A stretch of DNA of 64,000 nucleotides from Candidatus Marithrix sp. Canyon 246 (GTDB lineage: Bacteria > Pseudomonadota > Gammaproteobacteria > Beggiatoales > Beggiatoaceae), in assembly GCF_001723685.1 (NCBI RefSeq), contig NZ_MCBX01000010.1, positions 27,852 to 91,851 on the forward strand, written 5' to 3'. The position numbers and the translations under genes were made by a program. Shown piece after piece: positions 17,165-25,165 of the stretch (positions within the stretch are counted from its first letter, which is position 1; every line of letters starts with the position of its first letter). The notes beneath the pieces are model-generated. The model was not told the origin of the DNA. It ran no database searches and saw nothing but the letters and a program-made list of their open reading frames with translations.

Positions 17165-17672
17165 TACCACCACGATGTCCAGCAGGTTTTTGATTCAATT
17201 CTTCCGTAGAAATGACACCATCTTGGTTAGTATCCATACGTGTAAACTTATCTACTAATGGAGCATTTTTTTCTAGGCTAGAAAGCATACCATCACCATC
17301 CAGATCAAGCCGTGAGAACATTCCTTCTGATCTGCCGCCATGTTTGTCAGCAGGTGGTTTACCAGCTTGAAATTCATCCAAACTCAGTGAACCGCTTCCA
17401 TCTGTATCCAACTCAGCAAAACGTTTCGCGGCTCGCTCTTGATGTTCTAGTTCATGAGCAACTGTTATCTCTTCTTGTGTTAATAAACCATCAGTATTAG
17501 TATCAGCCGTTGTGAATTTTTGATCTAACACAGACTGAACTTCTTCGCCGGAAATTGAACCATCTTGATTTACATCAAATTGCTCCAGCAACCGGTTTGC
17601 CATATTGGGTTCAGCAATCGCGGTTCCCATGGTCAAACTTAAAACTACAGCACTTGATAACATTATTGTTTT
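17136..17672 (-). CDS. Secreted EF-hand calcium-binding protein
   Basis: Small periplasmic or secreted protein of ~178 residues. The signal peptide MKTIMLSSAVVLSLTMGTAIA is followed by five EF-hand loops: DVNQDGSISGEE, DTNTDGLLTQEE, DTDGSGSLSLDE, DLDGDGMLSSLE and DTNQDGVISTEE. Each has acidic residues at positions 1, 3, 5 and 12, so calcium binding is likely. The start at 17672 is chosen for its signal peptide and the AGAGGA upstream. It is divergent from the sensor-kinase gene (49-base gap), suggesting shared control. The last residues (NNHVVQ) and the stop codon are encoded by the antisense of an SH3-gene fragment, so the original C terminus has been replaced. Confidence 0.88.
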   Translation of the reverse strand, partial: KTIMLSSAVVLSLTMGTAIAEPNMANRLLEQFDVNQDGSISGEEVQSVLDQKFTTADTNTDGLLTQEEITVAHELEHQERAAKRFAELDTDGSGSLSLDEFQAGKPPADKHGGRSEGMFSRLDLDGDGMLSSLEKNAPLVDKFTRMDTNQDGVISTEELNQKPAGHRGGKERNNHVVQ

Positions 17673-17721
17673 CATCACAAAATCCTCTAATTTAATTTTC
17701 AATTTAAAGTATAGCAAGCAA

Positions 17722-19026
17722 TTGTGGAGAAAATGTGGAGAAACTAAATTATCCTATAAATTTTTTATCTCATTCTTGTTAACCAGTGTCATAACTATTG
17801 TTTTAATGATTGTCATCATGAACTTTTATCTTCAGAAAAACTTCGTAGATTTTATGAACAAAATGGACATGAAAATACTCAATGAGCTTGATTATAGACT
17901 CAGTATAGAATATAAAACAGAGCAAAGCTGGGATAGATTAAGAAATAACCATTTTGTTTGGAGAGAATTGCTACATTCAATTCGTCACAAAAATAAAGAT
18001 CATAGACCACCTCCACCTCCACCTCACGATTTTAGGCGAAAACCACCAAAAAGAGGTCCATTTCGGAAGTTTGCTCTGTTTGATGCACAAAAAAAAAGAG
18101 TTGTTGGTAATCCTGCTCCAATCAAACAGCATCAACTTCAAGCAATTATCGTCGAAGGAAAAATAACTGGATGGCTGGGAATGCACAAAAGAAAACATAG
18201 ATCAAAACCTTGGGATATTGAGTTTTTAAAACAACAAACCGAGATATTCTATGTAATATCTGCAAGTATTGTCTTGATAACAACCTTGCTGGTATGGTGG
18301 TTATCAAGACAATTGTTAATTCCTATTCAACAACTAATTAAAGGTACACAAGCATTAACTTCCCGTCAATTTAAAACAAAAATTAAAATTAATTCCCATG
18401 ATGAATTGGGACAATTAGCTGATGATTTTAATACAATGTCACAAACACTTGAAAAATTTGAAATAATGCGTCAACAATGGTTGACTGATATTTCACATGA
18501 ACTAAGAACTCCTTTATCAATAATGCGTGGCGAAATTGAAGCAATGCAAGATGGTATTCGAGACTTCAATCATGAAGCTTTGAATCCACTACAAATTTTG
18601 CGAGAAAGCTTACAATTATATCATACTCAATTAGCACAACATAATATTTTAGTAGAAGAAAATTTGCAAGCAGATAGTATTTTACAAGCAAATGCAGATA
18701 AATTAAGGCAATTATATTCCAATATACTGGAAAATACATTACGATATGTAGATTCGCCCGGCAGCTTAAAAATTTTATCTGAACAGACAAAAACTCAGCT
18801 CTGCATCAACTTTATCGACTCAGGACCCGGGGTACCTAAAGAATCTATAGGACGCTTATTTGATCGACTTTATCGGGTAGAACAATCAAGAAATCGAGCC
18901 AAAGGTGGCAGCGGATTAGGTTTGGCTATTTGTAAAAATATCGTAGAAATACACGGTGGCAAAATTACAGCTACTAATGTATCATCAGGTGGACTTTGGA
19001 TTAAAATCGTTTTTCCTTTAAAATAA
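17722..19026 (+). CDS. BaeS-like sensor histidine kinase lacking the second DHp helix
   Basis: Membrane sensor kinase resembling BaeS (envelope stress). TM1 SYKFFISFLLTSVITIVLMI, a periplasmic sensor with a proline-rich stretch near 18007, TM2 near 18250, HAMP, phospho-acceptor H259 in DISHELRTPL (numbering from the TTG), then N box NILENTLRY, DSGPGVP and GGSGLGLAI. Compared with BaeS, 35-40 residues after DGIRDFNHEALNPLQ are missing. They would hold the second dimerisation helix (VDDLHQLS in BaeS). The loss is in frame. TTG at 17722 is the most likely start; the open frame runs back to 17605 through the EF-hand gene. The response-regulator gene follows after 5 bases. Confidence 0.82.
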   Translation: MWRKCGETKLSYKFFISFLLTSVITIVLMIVIMNFYLQKNFVDFMNKMDMKILNELDYRLSIEYKTEQSWDRLRNNHFVWRELLHSIRHKNKDHRPPPPPPHDFRRKPPKRGPFRKFALFDAQKKRVVGNPAPIKQHQLQAIIVEGKITGWLGMHKRKHRSKPWDIEFLKQQTEIFYVISASIVLITTLLVWWLSRQLLIPIQQLIKGTQALTSRQFKTKIKINSHDELGQLADDFNTMSQTLEKFEIMRQQWLTDISHELRTPLSIMRGEIEAMQDGIRDFNHEALNPLQILRESLQLYHTQLAQHNILVEENLQADSILQANADKLRQLYSNILENTLRYVDSPGSLKILSEQTKTQLCINFIDSGPGVPKESIGRLFDRLYRVEQSRNRAKGGSGLGLAICKNIVEIHGGKITATNVSSGGLWIKIVFPLK

Positions 19027-19031
19027 AGACT

Positions 19032-19724
19032 ATGAAAACTCAACATATTCTGATTGTAGAAGACGAAATCAAAATTGCTCAATTACTCCGTGATTATTTA
19101 GAAAAATCAAACTATACAGTTTCTTGTCTGAAACAAGGTGATAAAGTAGTGCCTTATGTCAAACAAACAGCACCGACATTAATCTTATTAGATATTATGC
19201 TACCAGAAATGGACGGAATAGCTGTTTGTAGTGAAATCAGGAAATTTTCAAATGTGCCTATAATCATGATCACGGCAAAAGTAGAAGAACTTGATCGACT
19301 ATTGGGCTTAGAATTGGGAGCTGATGATTATATATGCAAACCCTTTAGCCCAAGAGAAGTGGTAGCACGTGTCAAAGCAGTGTTGCGAAGAATGCCTCCT
19401 AATCCTGTAGAACAAGAGAAAAAATTGCTGGTTGGAACCATTAGGCTAGATGAAAAAACCCATGAAGTGCATATTGCAGATCAGAAATTAAAATTTACAC
19501 CTAGTGAATTTACCTTATTAAAATTCCTATTAGCGCGTCCGAACACCGTCTTATCCCGTCAAAAATTATTAAATATGATGCGAGATTCTGACTTTGAGGG
19601 CTATGAGCGTACCATTGATTCACATATCAAAAATCTGCGTAAAAAAATAGCAACTCAACTACCCAATAAAGAAGTTATCAGCACTATTTATGGTATTGGG
19701 TATAAATTGAATTATCCTTGGTAA
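19032..19724 (+). CDS. OmpR/BaeR-type response regulator
   Basis: 230-residue DNA-binding response regulator. The receiver domain has the acidic pair ED (residues 10-11), phospho-acceptor D54 in LILLDIMLPEMDG, the T in MITAK and the conserved lysine in ICKPFSP. The C-terminal winged helix (residues ~130-228) has FTPSEFTLLKFLLARPNTVLSR and ERTIDSHIKNLRKKI. It pairs with the sensor kinase directly upstream. By analogy with BaeSR it may control envelope-stress or efflux genes; the adjacent EF-hand gene is a plausible target. Confidence 0.94.
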   Translation: MKTQHILIVEDEIKIAQLLRDYLEKSNYTVSCLKQGDKVVPYVKQTAPTLILLDIMLPEMDGIAVCSEIRKFSNVPIIMITAKVEELDRLLGLELGADDYICKPFSPREVVARVKAVLRRMPPNPVEQEKKLLVGTIRLDEKTHEVHIADQKLKFTPSEFTLLKFLLARPNTVLSRQKLLNMMRDSDFEGYERTIDSHIKNLRKKIATQLPNKEVISTIYGIGYKLNYPW

Positions 19725-19734
19725 GATTTGGTTG

Positions 19735-19758
19735 CATAGTCGGTGACAACCGACCATG
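19735..19758. terminator. Hairpin after the response-regulator gene
   Basis: CATAGTCGGT pairs with ACCGACCATG (one mismatch) around GACA. It lies 10 bases after the regulator stop codon and is homologous to the 17001-17030 hairpin. No strong T tract follows. Confidence 0.5.
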
Positions 19759-19841
19759 TAATTAAAACCCCACTTTCTCTCAGCATAATATAAATTAATA
19801 TGTTAATATAAATACTTCTAAGTTATTAATGGAGCAAACAA

Positions 19842-20393
19842 ATGAACCAATTAAAAAAGTTTATAACTATAGTCTTAAGTTTATGGCTATTCCTGTACTC
19901 ATATACAACTATGGCAAAACTGAGTAATGATTGTTTATACCGTGTCAGCAAAGTTCAAACTAATGATACATTAACAGTTCGCGTGGGTCCCGGTGCTAAA
20001 TATAAAAAGGTTGGTTCTATTCCATCAAATGGAAATCATATTGAAATTGTTGGTTATGAAATTAAAGTTGGCAGATTTTTCTGGGTGCCTATTGAATATG
20101 ATGGCATCAGAGGCTGGGTTAATAGTTACTATCTAAAAAAAGATTGTCCAATTATTGAACAATATGGTTGTTCCTTTCAAGTTGTCAATGTTGATTCCAA
20201 TGACACATTATCAGTCAGAAATGGACCGGGAATTAGCTATAAAAAGATTTATAGACTCAGTTCAAACGCTACAGGCATAGAAGTAACTGGCAGATCAAAA
20301 AAAGTTGGCAGATCCCGTTGGTTTCCAATTAAATATAAATATGTTAAAGGCTGGGTAAATCGTCGTTATATCCAAGAACAAGATTGTTTGTAG
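19842..20393 (+). CDS. Secreted protein with two bacterial SH3 domains
   Basis: 183 residues: signal peptide (ending near TTMA, residue ~25) and two SH3_3-type repeats. Repeat 1 has TLTVRVGPGAKYKKVGSIPSNG and GWVNSYYLKKDC; repeat 2 has TLSVRNGPGISYKKIYRLSS and GWVNRRYIQEQDC. Paired cysteines (CLYRV...KDC, CSFQV...QDC) may form one disulfide per repeat. Such domains usually bind peptidoglycan or cell-wall peptides. A broken copy of this gene lies at 17074-17164. Confidence 0.85.
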   Translation: MNQLKKFITIVLSLWLFLYSYTTMAKLSNDCLYRVSKVQTNDTLTVRVGPGAKYKKVGSIPSNGNHIEIVGYEIKVGRFFWVPIEYDGIRGWVNSYYLKKDCPIIEQYGCSFQVVNVDSNDTLSVRNGPGISYKKIYRLSSNATGIEVTGRSKKVGRSRWFPIKYKYVKGWVNRRYIQEQDCL

Positions 20394-20425
20394 TATAATA
20401 TACAATTTGTTTTGAGGATAAATTA

Positions 20426-21676
20426 ATGAATGCTGAAGCGGATCGTCATATTAGCCAATTAACTCGTAACACAATGGCTTTAGTTCTAGCTGGTGGGCGT
20501 GGCACACGTTTGAAAGATTTAACTCAGTGGCGAGCAAAACCAGCAGTACCTTTTGGTGGTAAATTTCGTATTATTGACTTTCCTTTATCCAATTGCATTA
20601 ACTCTGGCATACGCAAAATATCAATAGTCACACAATATAAATCACATTCTTTGATTCGCCATATTCAAAGAGCTTGGAATTTTTCTCGCGGGATTTTATT
20701 TGGTGAATTTATTGAATTAATGCCAGCATCACAACAAAGTGAAAATTGGTATTCAGGAACAGCCGACGCTGTATATCAAAATCTCAATATAATTCGTGCT
20801 CATAAACCAGAATATATCCTAATTTTAGCTGGTGATCATATATATAAAATGGATTATGGTCCAATGATAGCAGCACATGTTGATAACAACGCTGATATGA
20901 CCGTAGGTTGTTTAGAAGTTCCATTAGATATGGCAACCAGTTTTGGTGTAATGAGTATTGATGACAAAGATCAAGTTATACGTTTTGCAGAAAAACCTAG
21001 TCAACCAGAACCAACACCTAATGATCCAAGTCAAGCATTAGCATCAATGGGTATTTACGTTTTTAAAGCAGATTTTTTATATGATCAACTTAATATAGAT
21101 GCAGAATCCACGCAGTCTAGCCATGACTTTGGTAAAGATATAATTCCATCTATTATCGATCAACATCAAGTATTTGCCTACCGTTTTCGCGACGTTCAAA
21201 AAGGAGAACAAGCTTATTGGCGTGATGTTGGTACATTGCAAGCATTTTGGGAAGCCAATATAGACTTAGTTTCTGTAAGCCCACAACTAAATGTTTATGA
21301 CGAAGAATGGCCTATTTGGACTAATCAACTACAATTACCACCTGCAAAATTTATATTTGATGATGAAGAGAGACGAGGTATGGCTGTTGATTCTATCGTA
21401 TCAGGAGGATGTATAATTTCAGGTGCTAAAGTCAAAAAATCCTTACTATTTTCTAATGTTAAAATAAATTCTTATTCATCTGTAACAGATAGCGTAATAT
21501 TACCAAATGTAGAAATTGGTCGTAATTGCAAAATCAAAAAAGCTGTAATTGATAGAGGTAGTATCATTCCTCCTAATACCGTCATAGGAGAAAACTTAGA
21601 AGAAGACGCTAAACGTTTTTATGTTAATGAATCTGGAATTGTATTAGTTACACCAGACATGTTAGGGCAAAGATAA
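20426..21676 (+). CDS. glgC: Glucose-1-phosphate adenylyltransferase
   Basis: Makes ADP-glucose from ATP and glucose-1-phosphate, the committed step of bacterial glycogen synthesis. 416 residues. Motifs: [13 protein letters not shown] (nucleotide loop), [48 protein letters not shown] and a C-terminal left-handed beta-helix ([25 protein letters not shown]). It begins 32 bases after the SH3 gene with GAGGATAA as ribosome site. The last 68 bases plus 14 downstream are repeated at 21783-21864. Confidence 0.97.
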   Translation: MNAEADRHISQLTRNTMALVLAGGRGTRLKDLTQWRAKPAVPFGGKFRIIDFPLSNCINSGIRKISIVTQYKSHSLIRHIQRAWNFSRGILFGEFIELMPASQQSENWYSGTADAVYQNLNIIRAHKPEYILILAGDHIYKMDYGPMIAAHVDNNADMTVGCLEVPLDMATSFGVMSIDDKDQVIRFAEKPSQPEPTPNDPSQALASMGIYVFKADFLYDQLNIDAESTQSSHDFGKDIIPSIIDQHQVFAYRFRDVQKGEQAYWRDVGTLQAFWEANIDLVSVSPQLNVYDEEWPIWTNQLQLPPAKFIFDDEERRGMAVDSIVSGGCIISGAKVKKSLLFSNVKINSYSSVTDSVILPNVEIGRNCKIKKAVIDRGSIIPPNTVIGENLEEDAKRFYVNESGIVLVTPDMLGQR

Positions 21677-21685
21677 GGCTACTTG

Positions 21686-21783
21686 GTTCGGTGGGTTTCG
21701 CTGTCGTCGCTCTACCCACCCTACATTAAAATTCATTAACATCACATGTAGGGTGGGTAGAGCGACAGCGAAACCCACCGAAC
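21686..21783. repeat. GTAGGGTGGGTAGAGCG inverted-repeat element after glgC
   Basis: Arms at 21686-21726 and 21746-21783 are inverted copies (GTTCGGTGGGTTTCGCTG... and ...CAGCGAAACCCACCGAAC), differing by one 3-base indel, around a ~19-base AT-rich centre. The GTAGGGTGGGTA core recurs alone at 54098-54110 upstream of the gliding-type ABC genes. It separates the two copies of the glgC 3' end and could fold into a long hairpin. Confidence 0.8.
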
Positions 21784-21864
21784 TAAACGTTTTTATGTTA
21801 ATGAATCTGGAATTGTATTAGTTACTCCAGATATGTTAGGGCAAAGATAAGGCTACTTGGTTCG
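21783..21864 (+). repeat. 82-bp direct duplication of the glgC 3' end
   Basis: Repeats 21609-21690 with two base changes (ACACCAGACATG becomes ACTCCAGATATG). It encodes the last glgC codons but has no start and is cut off from the gene by the inverted-repeat element, so it is non-functional. Confidence 0.85.
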
Positions 21865-21869
21865 CCGAA

Positions 21870-23201
21870 CTATTCTTTCAATAAAATTGTAGCCAATCCC
21901 AACAGAGTTCCAAATCCAATAACATCAGTAATAGTAGTTAAAGTAACACTAGCCGCAAGAGCTGGATCTATAGATAAACGTTTCAACAATACTGGAATTA
22001 ATACCCCTGCAAAAGCTGCTACAAATAAATTAATAATTAACGCCGTTCCAATAATCAAACCCAATATAACATTATTAAACCAAATTATAGCTATAACAGC
22101 CACCACAATCGCCCAAATAATTCCATTTAATATAGCTACTGCTAATTCCTTTTTTAATAACCAAGGAATATTAGTATTACTAATTTGATTTAATGCCATA
22201 CCACGAATCACAATCGTTAAAGTTTGACTGCCAGCAATACCACCCATACTAGCAACTATTGGCAATAAAACTGCTAAAGCTACCATTTGTTCTAAAGTTG
22301 CCTCAAATAAACCAATTACATAAGCGGCTAAAAAAGCTGTTATTAAATTCACACCTAACCATATCGCTCTATTACGAGTCGTCTTCAAGATTGGAGCAAA
22401 CATATCATCCTCTTCATCTAAACCAGCACGCCCCATTAAATGATGATCAGCTTCAGCCCGTATTACATCTACTACATCATCAATCGTAATACGCCCAAGC
22501 AAAATACCCTGCTTATCAACTACAGGTGCAGACAATAAATCACGTTGTTCAAATAATAAAGCTACCTTATTATCTGATAAATCAGCTGCAATAGCCTCTA
22601 TATTAGTGGACATAATTTGCTCAACTAAATATTTAGGGCTACTAGTTAATAAATCGGTTATAAATAATACCCCACTATAATGATTATTACTATCAACCAC
22701 CATTAATAAATCAGTTCTATCAGGTAATTTATCAAAGCGGCGTAAATAACGTAGCACCATTTTTATAGTCATTTGAGTACGTACAATTAAAATATCGGTA
22801 TTCATTAAACCACCGGCGGAGTTTTCAGGATAAAATAATACCTGTCTCAAGCGGCGATAATGTTCCAAATCTACTTCTTGTAAACAAGCTTCAACAACTT
22901 CATCCGGCAAATTTTGTAACATATCCACCGCATCATCAGTATCCATACTCTCAATTGCCCTTGCTAAAGTAGCAGCAGACATATCTTGTATTAATTCAAG
23001 CTGTACAGTATCATTCAAATAAGGCAATACTGCTTCTTGATCAACTAGTTTCCATAACTCAGCGCGTTGTTTACAAGGCAATGATTCTAAAGAATCAGCG
23101 ATTTCAGACGGATGAAGTTCTGTGACTTGTTGTTCAATTTCGGTTGATAAACCCTTATCAACAGCATCATGTAAAGAATTTAAAGAATCATTAGTAGGCA
23201 T
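21870..23201 (-). CDS. mgtE: MgtE-family magnesium transporter
   Basis: Mg2+ channel/transporter of 443 residues. The N-terminal superhelical domain (residues ~10-130) has HPSEIADSLESL and DTDDAVDMLQNLP. Two CBS domains (~135-255) include a GRITIDDVVDVIRAEAD end. Five membrane helices (~285-440) carry the pore signatures MGGIAGSQTLTIVIRGMALNQI and DPALAASVTLTTITDVIGFGTLLGLA. The acidic cytosolic domains sense Mg2+ in this family. The minus-strand gene ends 6 bases from the glgC-tail duplication. Confidence 0.96.
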   Translation of the reverse strand: MPTNDSLNSLHDAVDKGLSTEIEQQVTELHPSEIADSLESLPCKQRAELWKLVDQEAVLPYLNDTVQLELIQDMSAATLARAIESMDTDDAVDMLQNLPDEVVEACLQEVDLEHYRRLRQVLFYPENSAGGLMNTDILIVRTQMTIKMVLRYLRRFDKLPDRTDLLMVVDSNNHYSGVLFITDLLTSSPKYLVEQIMSTNIEAIAADLSDNKVALLFEQRDLLSAPVVDKQGILLGRITIDDVVDVIRAEADHHLMGRAGLDEEDDMFAPILKTTRNRAIWLGVNLITAFLAAYVIGLFEATLEQMVALAVLLPIVASMGGIAGSQTLTIVIRGMALNQISNTNIPWLLKKELAVAILNGIIWAIVVAVIAIIWFNNVILGLIIGTALIINLFVAAFAGVLIPVLLKRLSIDPALAASVTLTTITDVIGFGTLLGLATILLKE

Positions 23202-23246
23202 AATTTTCTATACTATATTAAAATAAGACATTTAATAGAGATTATT

Positions 23247-23624
23247 ATGATACTAGGATTAGGCATAGACATAGTTGACCAAATACGTATTCGTAAAGGC
23301 ATAGAAAAACATGGTGAAAACTTCACCAACCGCCTATTCACTTCAAAAGAAATCACATATTGCCAAAAATATCGCGATCCAACAGAACGTTATGCAGGTA
23401 AATTTGCAGTTAAAGAAGCCTTTATGAAAGCAATAGGAACAGGATTAAGTCAACAAGTAACCTTTAAAGATATAGAAGTACTTAATAAAGACACTGGCGC
23501 ACCCTATATAATTACACATGGCAAAACACAACAAATAGTCAAACAATTAACAGTCACCAAAGTGCATGTAAGCCTATCACATATTACAGAGATTGCAGCA
23601 GCAATAGTCATTTTAGAGAATTAA
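23247..23624 (+). CDS. acpS: Holo-[acyl-carrier-protein] synthase
   Basis: Transfers 4'-phosphopantetheine from CoA to apo-ACP. 125 residues with the family's Mg2+-binding pattern: GLGIDIVDQIRI at the N terminus (Asp8) and ERYAGKFAVKEAFMKAIGTG in the centre, then VSLSHITEIAAAIVI at the end. Divergent from mgtE (45-base gap) and followed after 2 bases by the Mth938-like gene, with which it forms an operon. Confidence 0.96.
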   Translation: MILGLGIDIVDQIRIRKGIEKHGENFTNRLFTSKEITYCQKYRDPTERYAGKFAVKEAFMKAIGTGLSQQVTFKDIEVLNKDTGAPYIITHGKTQQIVKQLTVTKVHVSLSHITEIAAAIVILEN

Positions 23625-23626
23625 CA

Positions 23627-23992
23627 ATGAAAGTTCACCTAACAACATCTAATAGCACATACCAAATAAAAAACATTGATACAAACAGCGTCACAATTAA
23701 TGACAAAAAATATTCAAATAGCATAATTATAATGCCAGAATATCTAACAGACTGGCAACCAACAAATGTTGACGACTTAAAAATAGCCCATTTTGAAACA
23801 CTAGCTAAACTAGAAGTAGATATAATTATATTAGGAACAGGGCAAACAATACATTTCCCCAGCGCAGAATTACTAAGCCCTTTAATAGAAAAAAGTATTG
23901 GAATAGAAATTATGGATACAGCAGCCGCTTGTCGCACCTATACAATATTAATATCAGAAGGTAGAAAAGTCGCAGCGGGATTATTAATATGA
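23627..23992 (+). CDS. Mth938-like (NDUFAF3-type) domain protein
   Basis: 121-residue single-domain protein of the Mth938/DUF498 family. Signature segments: SIIIMPEYLTDW, LDIIILGTGQTIHFP-like (here VDIIILGTGQTIHFP), and IGIEIMDTAAACRTYTILISEGRKVAAGLL. The mitochondrial relative NDUFAF3 assists complex I assembly; the bacterial role is not established. It overlaps the following AlbA_2 gene by four bases (ATGA), so the two are co-translated. Confidence 0.88.
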   Translation: MKVHLTTSNSTYQIKNIDTNSVTINDKKYSNSIIIMPEYLTDWQPTNVDDLKIAHFETLAKLEVDIIILGTGQTIHFPSAELLSPLIEKSIGIEIMDTAAACRTYTILISEGRKVAAGLLI

Positions 23993-25149
23993 ATACTGCT
24001 GAATTAATTAAAATAATTAATGCCGGTGAAAATAGCCAAGTACAGTTTAAACAACAACTTAAAGCAAAACAAGCAGATGATATTGTTGCTGAATTAGTTG
24101 CTATGTCTAATTTTCAAGGCGGCAAAATTCTGATTGGTATTGAAGATAAAACCGGTAATATTATAGGACAAGATTTTGAATCCATAGAAAAAGCTAATAA
24201 TTATCTATTCAATTGGGCAGCAAATAATATAAAACCCTCTATTAATATATTTACTGATACCGTCTCTATTGAGAATAAATTAATTTTAATTGTAACAATT
24301 CCCGCTGGAATTGAAAAACCATATTGTGATAAAAATATGGTCTATTGGATGAAATCAGCCGCTAACAAAAGACGTGTATCACCTGAAGAATTAAAACGTT
24401 TATATCAAAACGCTGGTAAATTATATGCTGAAAGGCAACCAATTGCAGACACTACTATTAATGATGTTGATCTAATCATATTTAGAGATTTCTTTCAAAA
24501 AAGATACAAAGAAGATTTTGAAACTGAAGAAATATCACGTTTAATGACAAATCTCAGACTTATGAAAGATGATAAACTAACTATAGCAGGAACCTTACTA
24601 TTTGGCAGAAATGTAGAAATTTTATTGCCTGAACTTTATATTTCAATGGTTTCATTTTGGGATAATGAATTTATTACTAACGATTATAGAGATAGTGAAA
24701 ATTTTACCGGTAATTTATTACAACAATATAAAAACACTCTTAGTTTTATAACTAGCATACTAAGAAAACATCAAGGCAATCAAAGTTTTAATAGCTTAGG
24801 AATACCAGAAATACCAAAAATTGTTTTTGAAGAACTACTAATTAATGCCTTAGTACATAGAGATTATTTTATTCATGACTCAATAAAATTATTTATATTT
24901 CCAAATAGAATTGAAATAAAAAGCCCGGGTAAATTACCAAACAGTCTTTCTGTTGAAGATATTAAACAAGGTATTCAACGCCGTTCCAGAAATATTGTTT
25001 TAACATCCTTTGTCAGTGATGTCTTACCATACAGAGGAATTGGTAGTGGTATTTTAAAATCACTTAAAGCATATCCTAATATAGAATTTGAAAATAATAC
25101 CACCGCAGAATATTTTAAAGTTACAATTTATAGACCTAAAATTGATTAA
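23989..25149 (+). CDS. AlbA_2 domain / RecG-like ATP-binding protein
   Basis: 386 residues. The N-terminal AlbA_2 (Schlafen-type) domain (residues ~5-120) has the start pattern ENSQVQFKQQLKAKQADDIVAELVAMSNFQGGKILIGIEDK and IPAGIEKPYC. The C-terminal half has an HATPase_c_4-like region (FEELLINALVHRDYF...IEIKSPGKLP...RGIGSGILKSL). Proteins of this layout are often labelled putative transcriptional regulators or 'RecG-related' and occur in accessory islands and defence contexts. Here the gene is wedged between the Mth938-like gene (ATGA overlap) and recN. Target unknown. Confidence 0.85.
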   Translation: MNTAELIKIINAGENSQVQFKQQLKAKQADDIVAELVAMSNFQGGKILIGIEDKTGNIIGQDFESIEKANNYLFNWAANNIKPSINIFTDTVSIENKLILIVTIPAGIEKPYCDKNMVYWMKSAANKRRVSPEELKRLYQNAGKLYAERQPIADTTINDVDLIIFRDFFQKRYKEDFETEEISRLMTNLRLMKDDKLTIAGTLLFGRNVEILLPELYISMVSFWDNEFITNDYRDSENFTGNLLQQYKNTLSFITSILRKHQGNQSFNSLGIPEIPKIVFEELLINALVHRDYFIHDSIKLFIFPNRIEIKSPGKLPNSLSVEDIKQGIQRRSRNIVLTSFVSDVLPYRGIGSGILKSLKAYPNIEFENNTTAEYFKVTIYRPKID

Positions 25150-25165
25150 TAGTAAGGGTATTTAA

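Noticed and set aside
17605..17721. Extended N terminus of the histidine kinase
   Set aside because: It lies antisense to the EF-hand signal peptide region; BaeS-like proteins start just before TM1, which fits the TTG at 17722.
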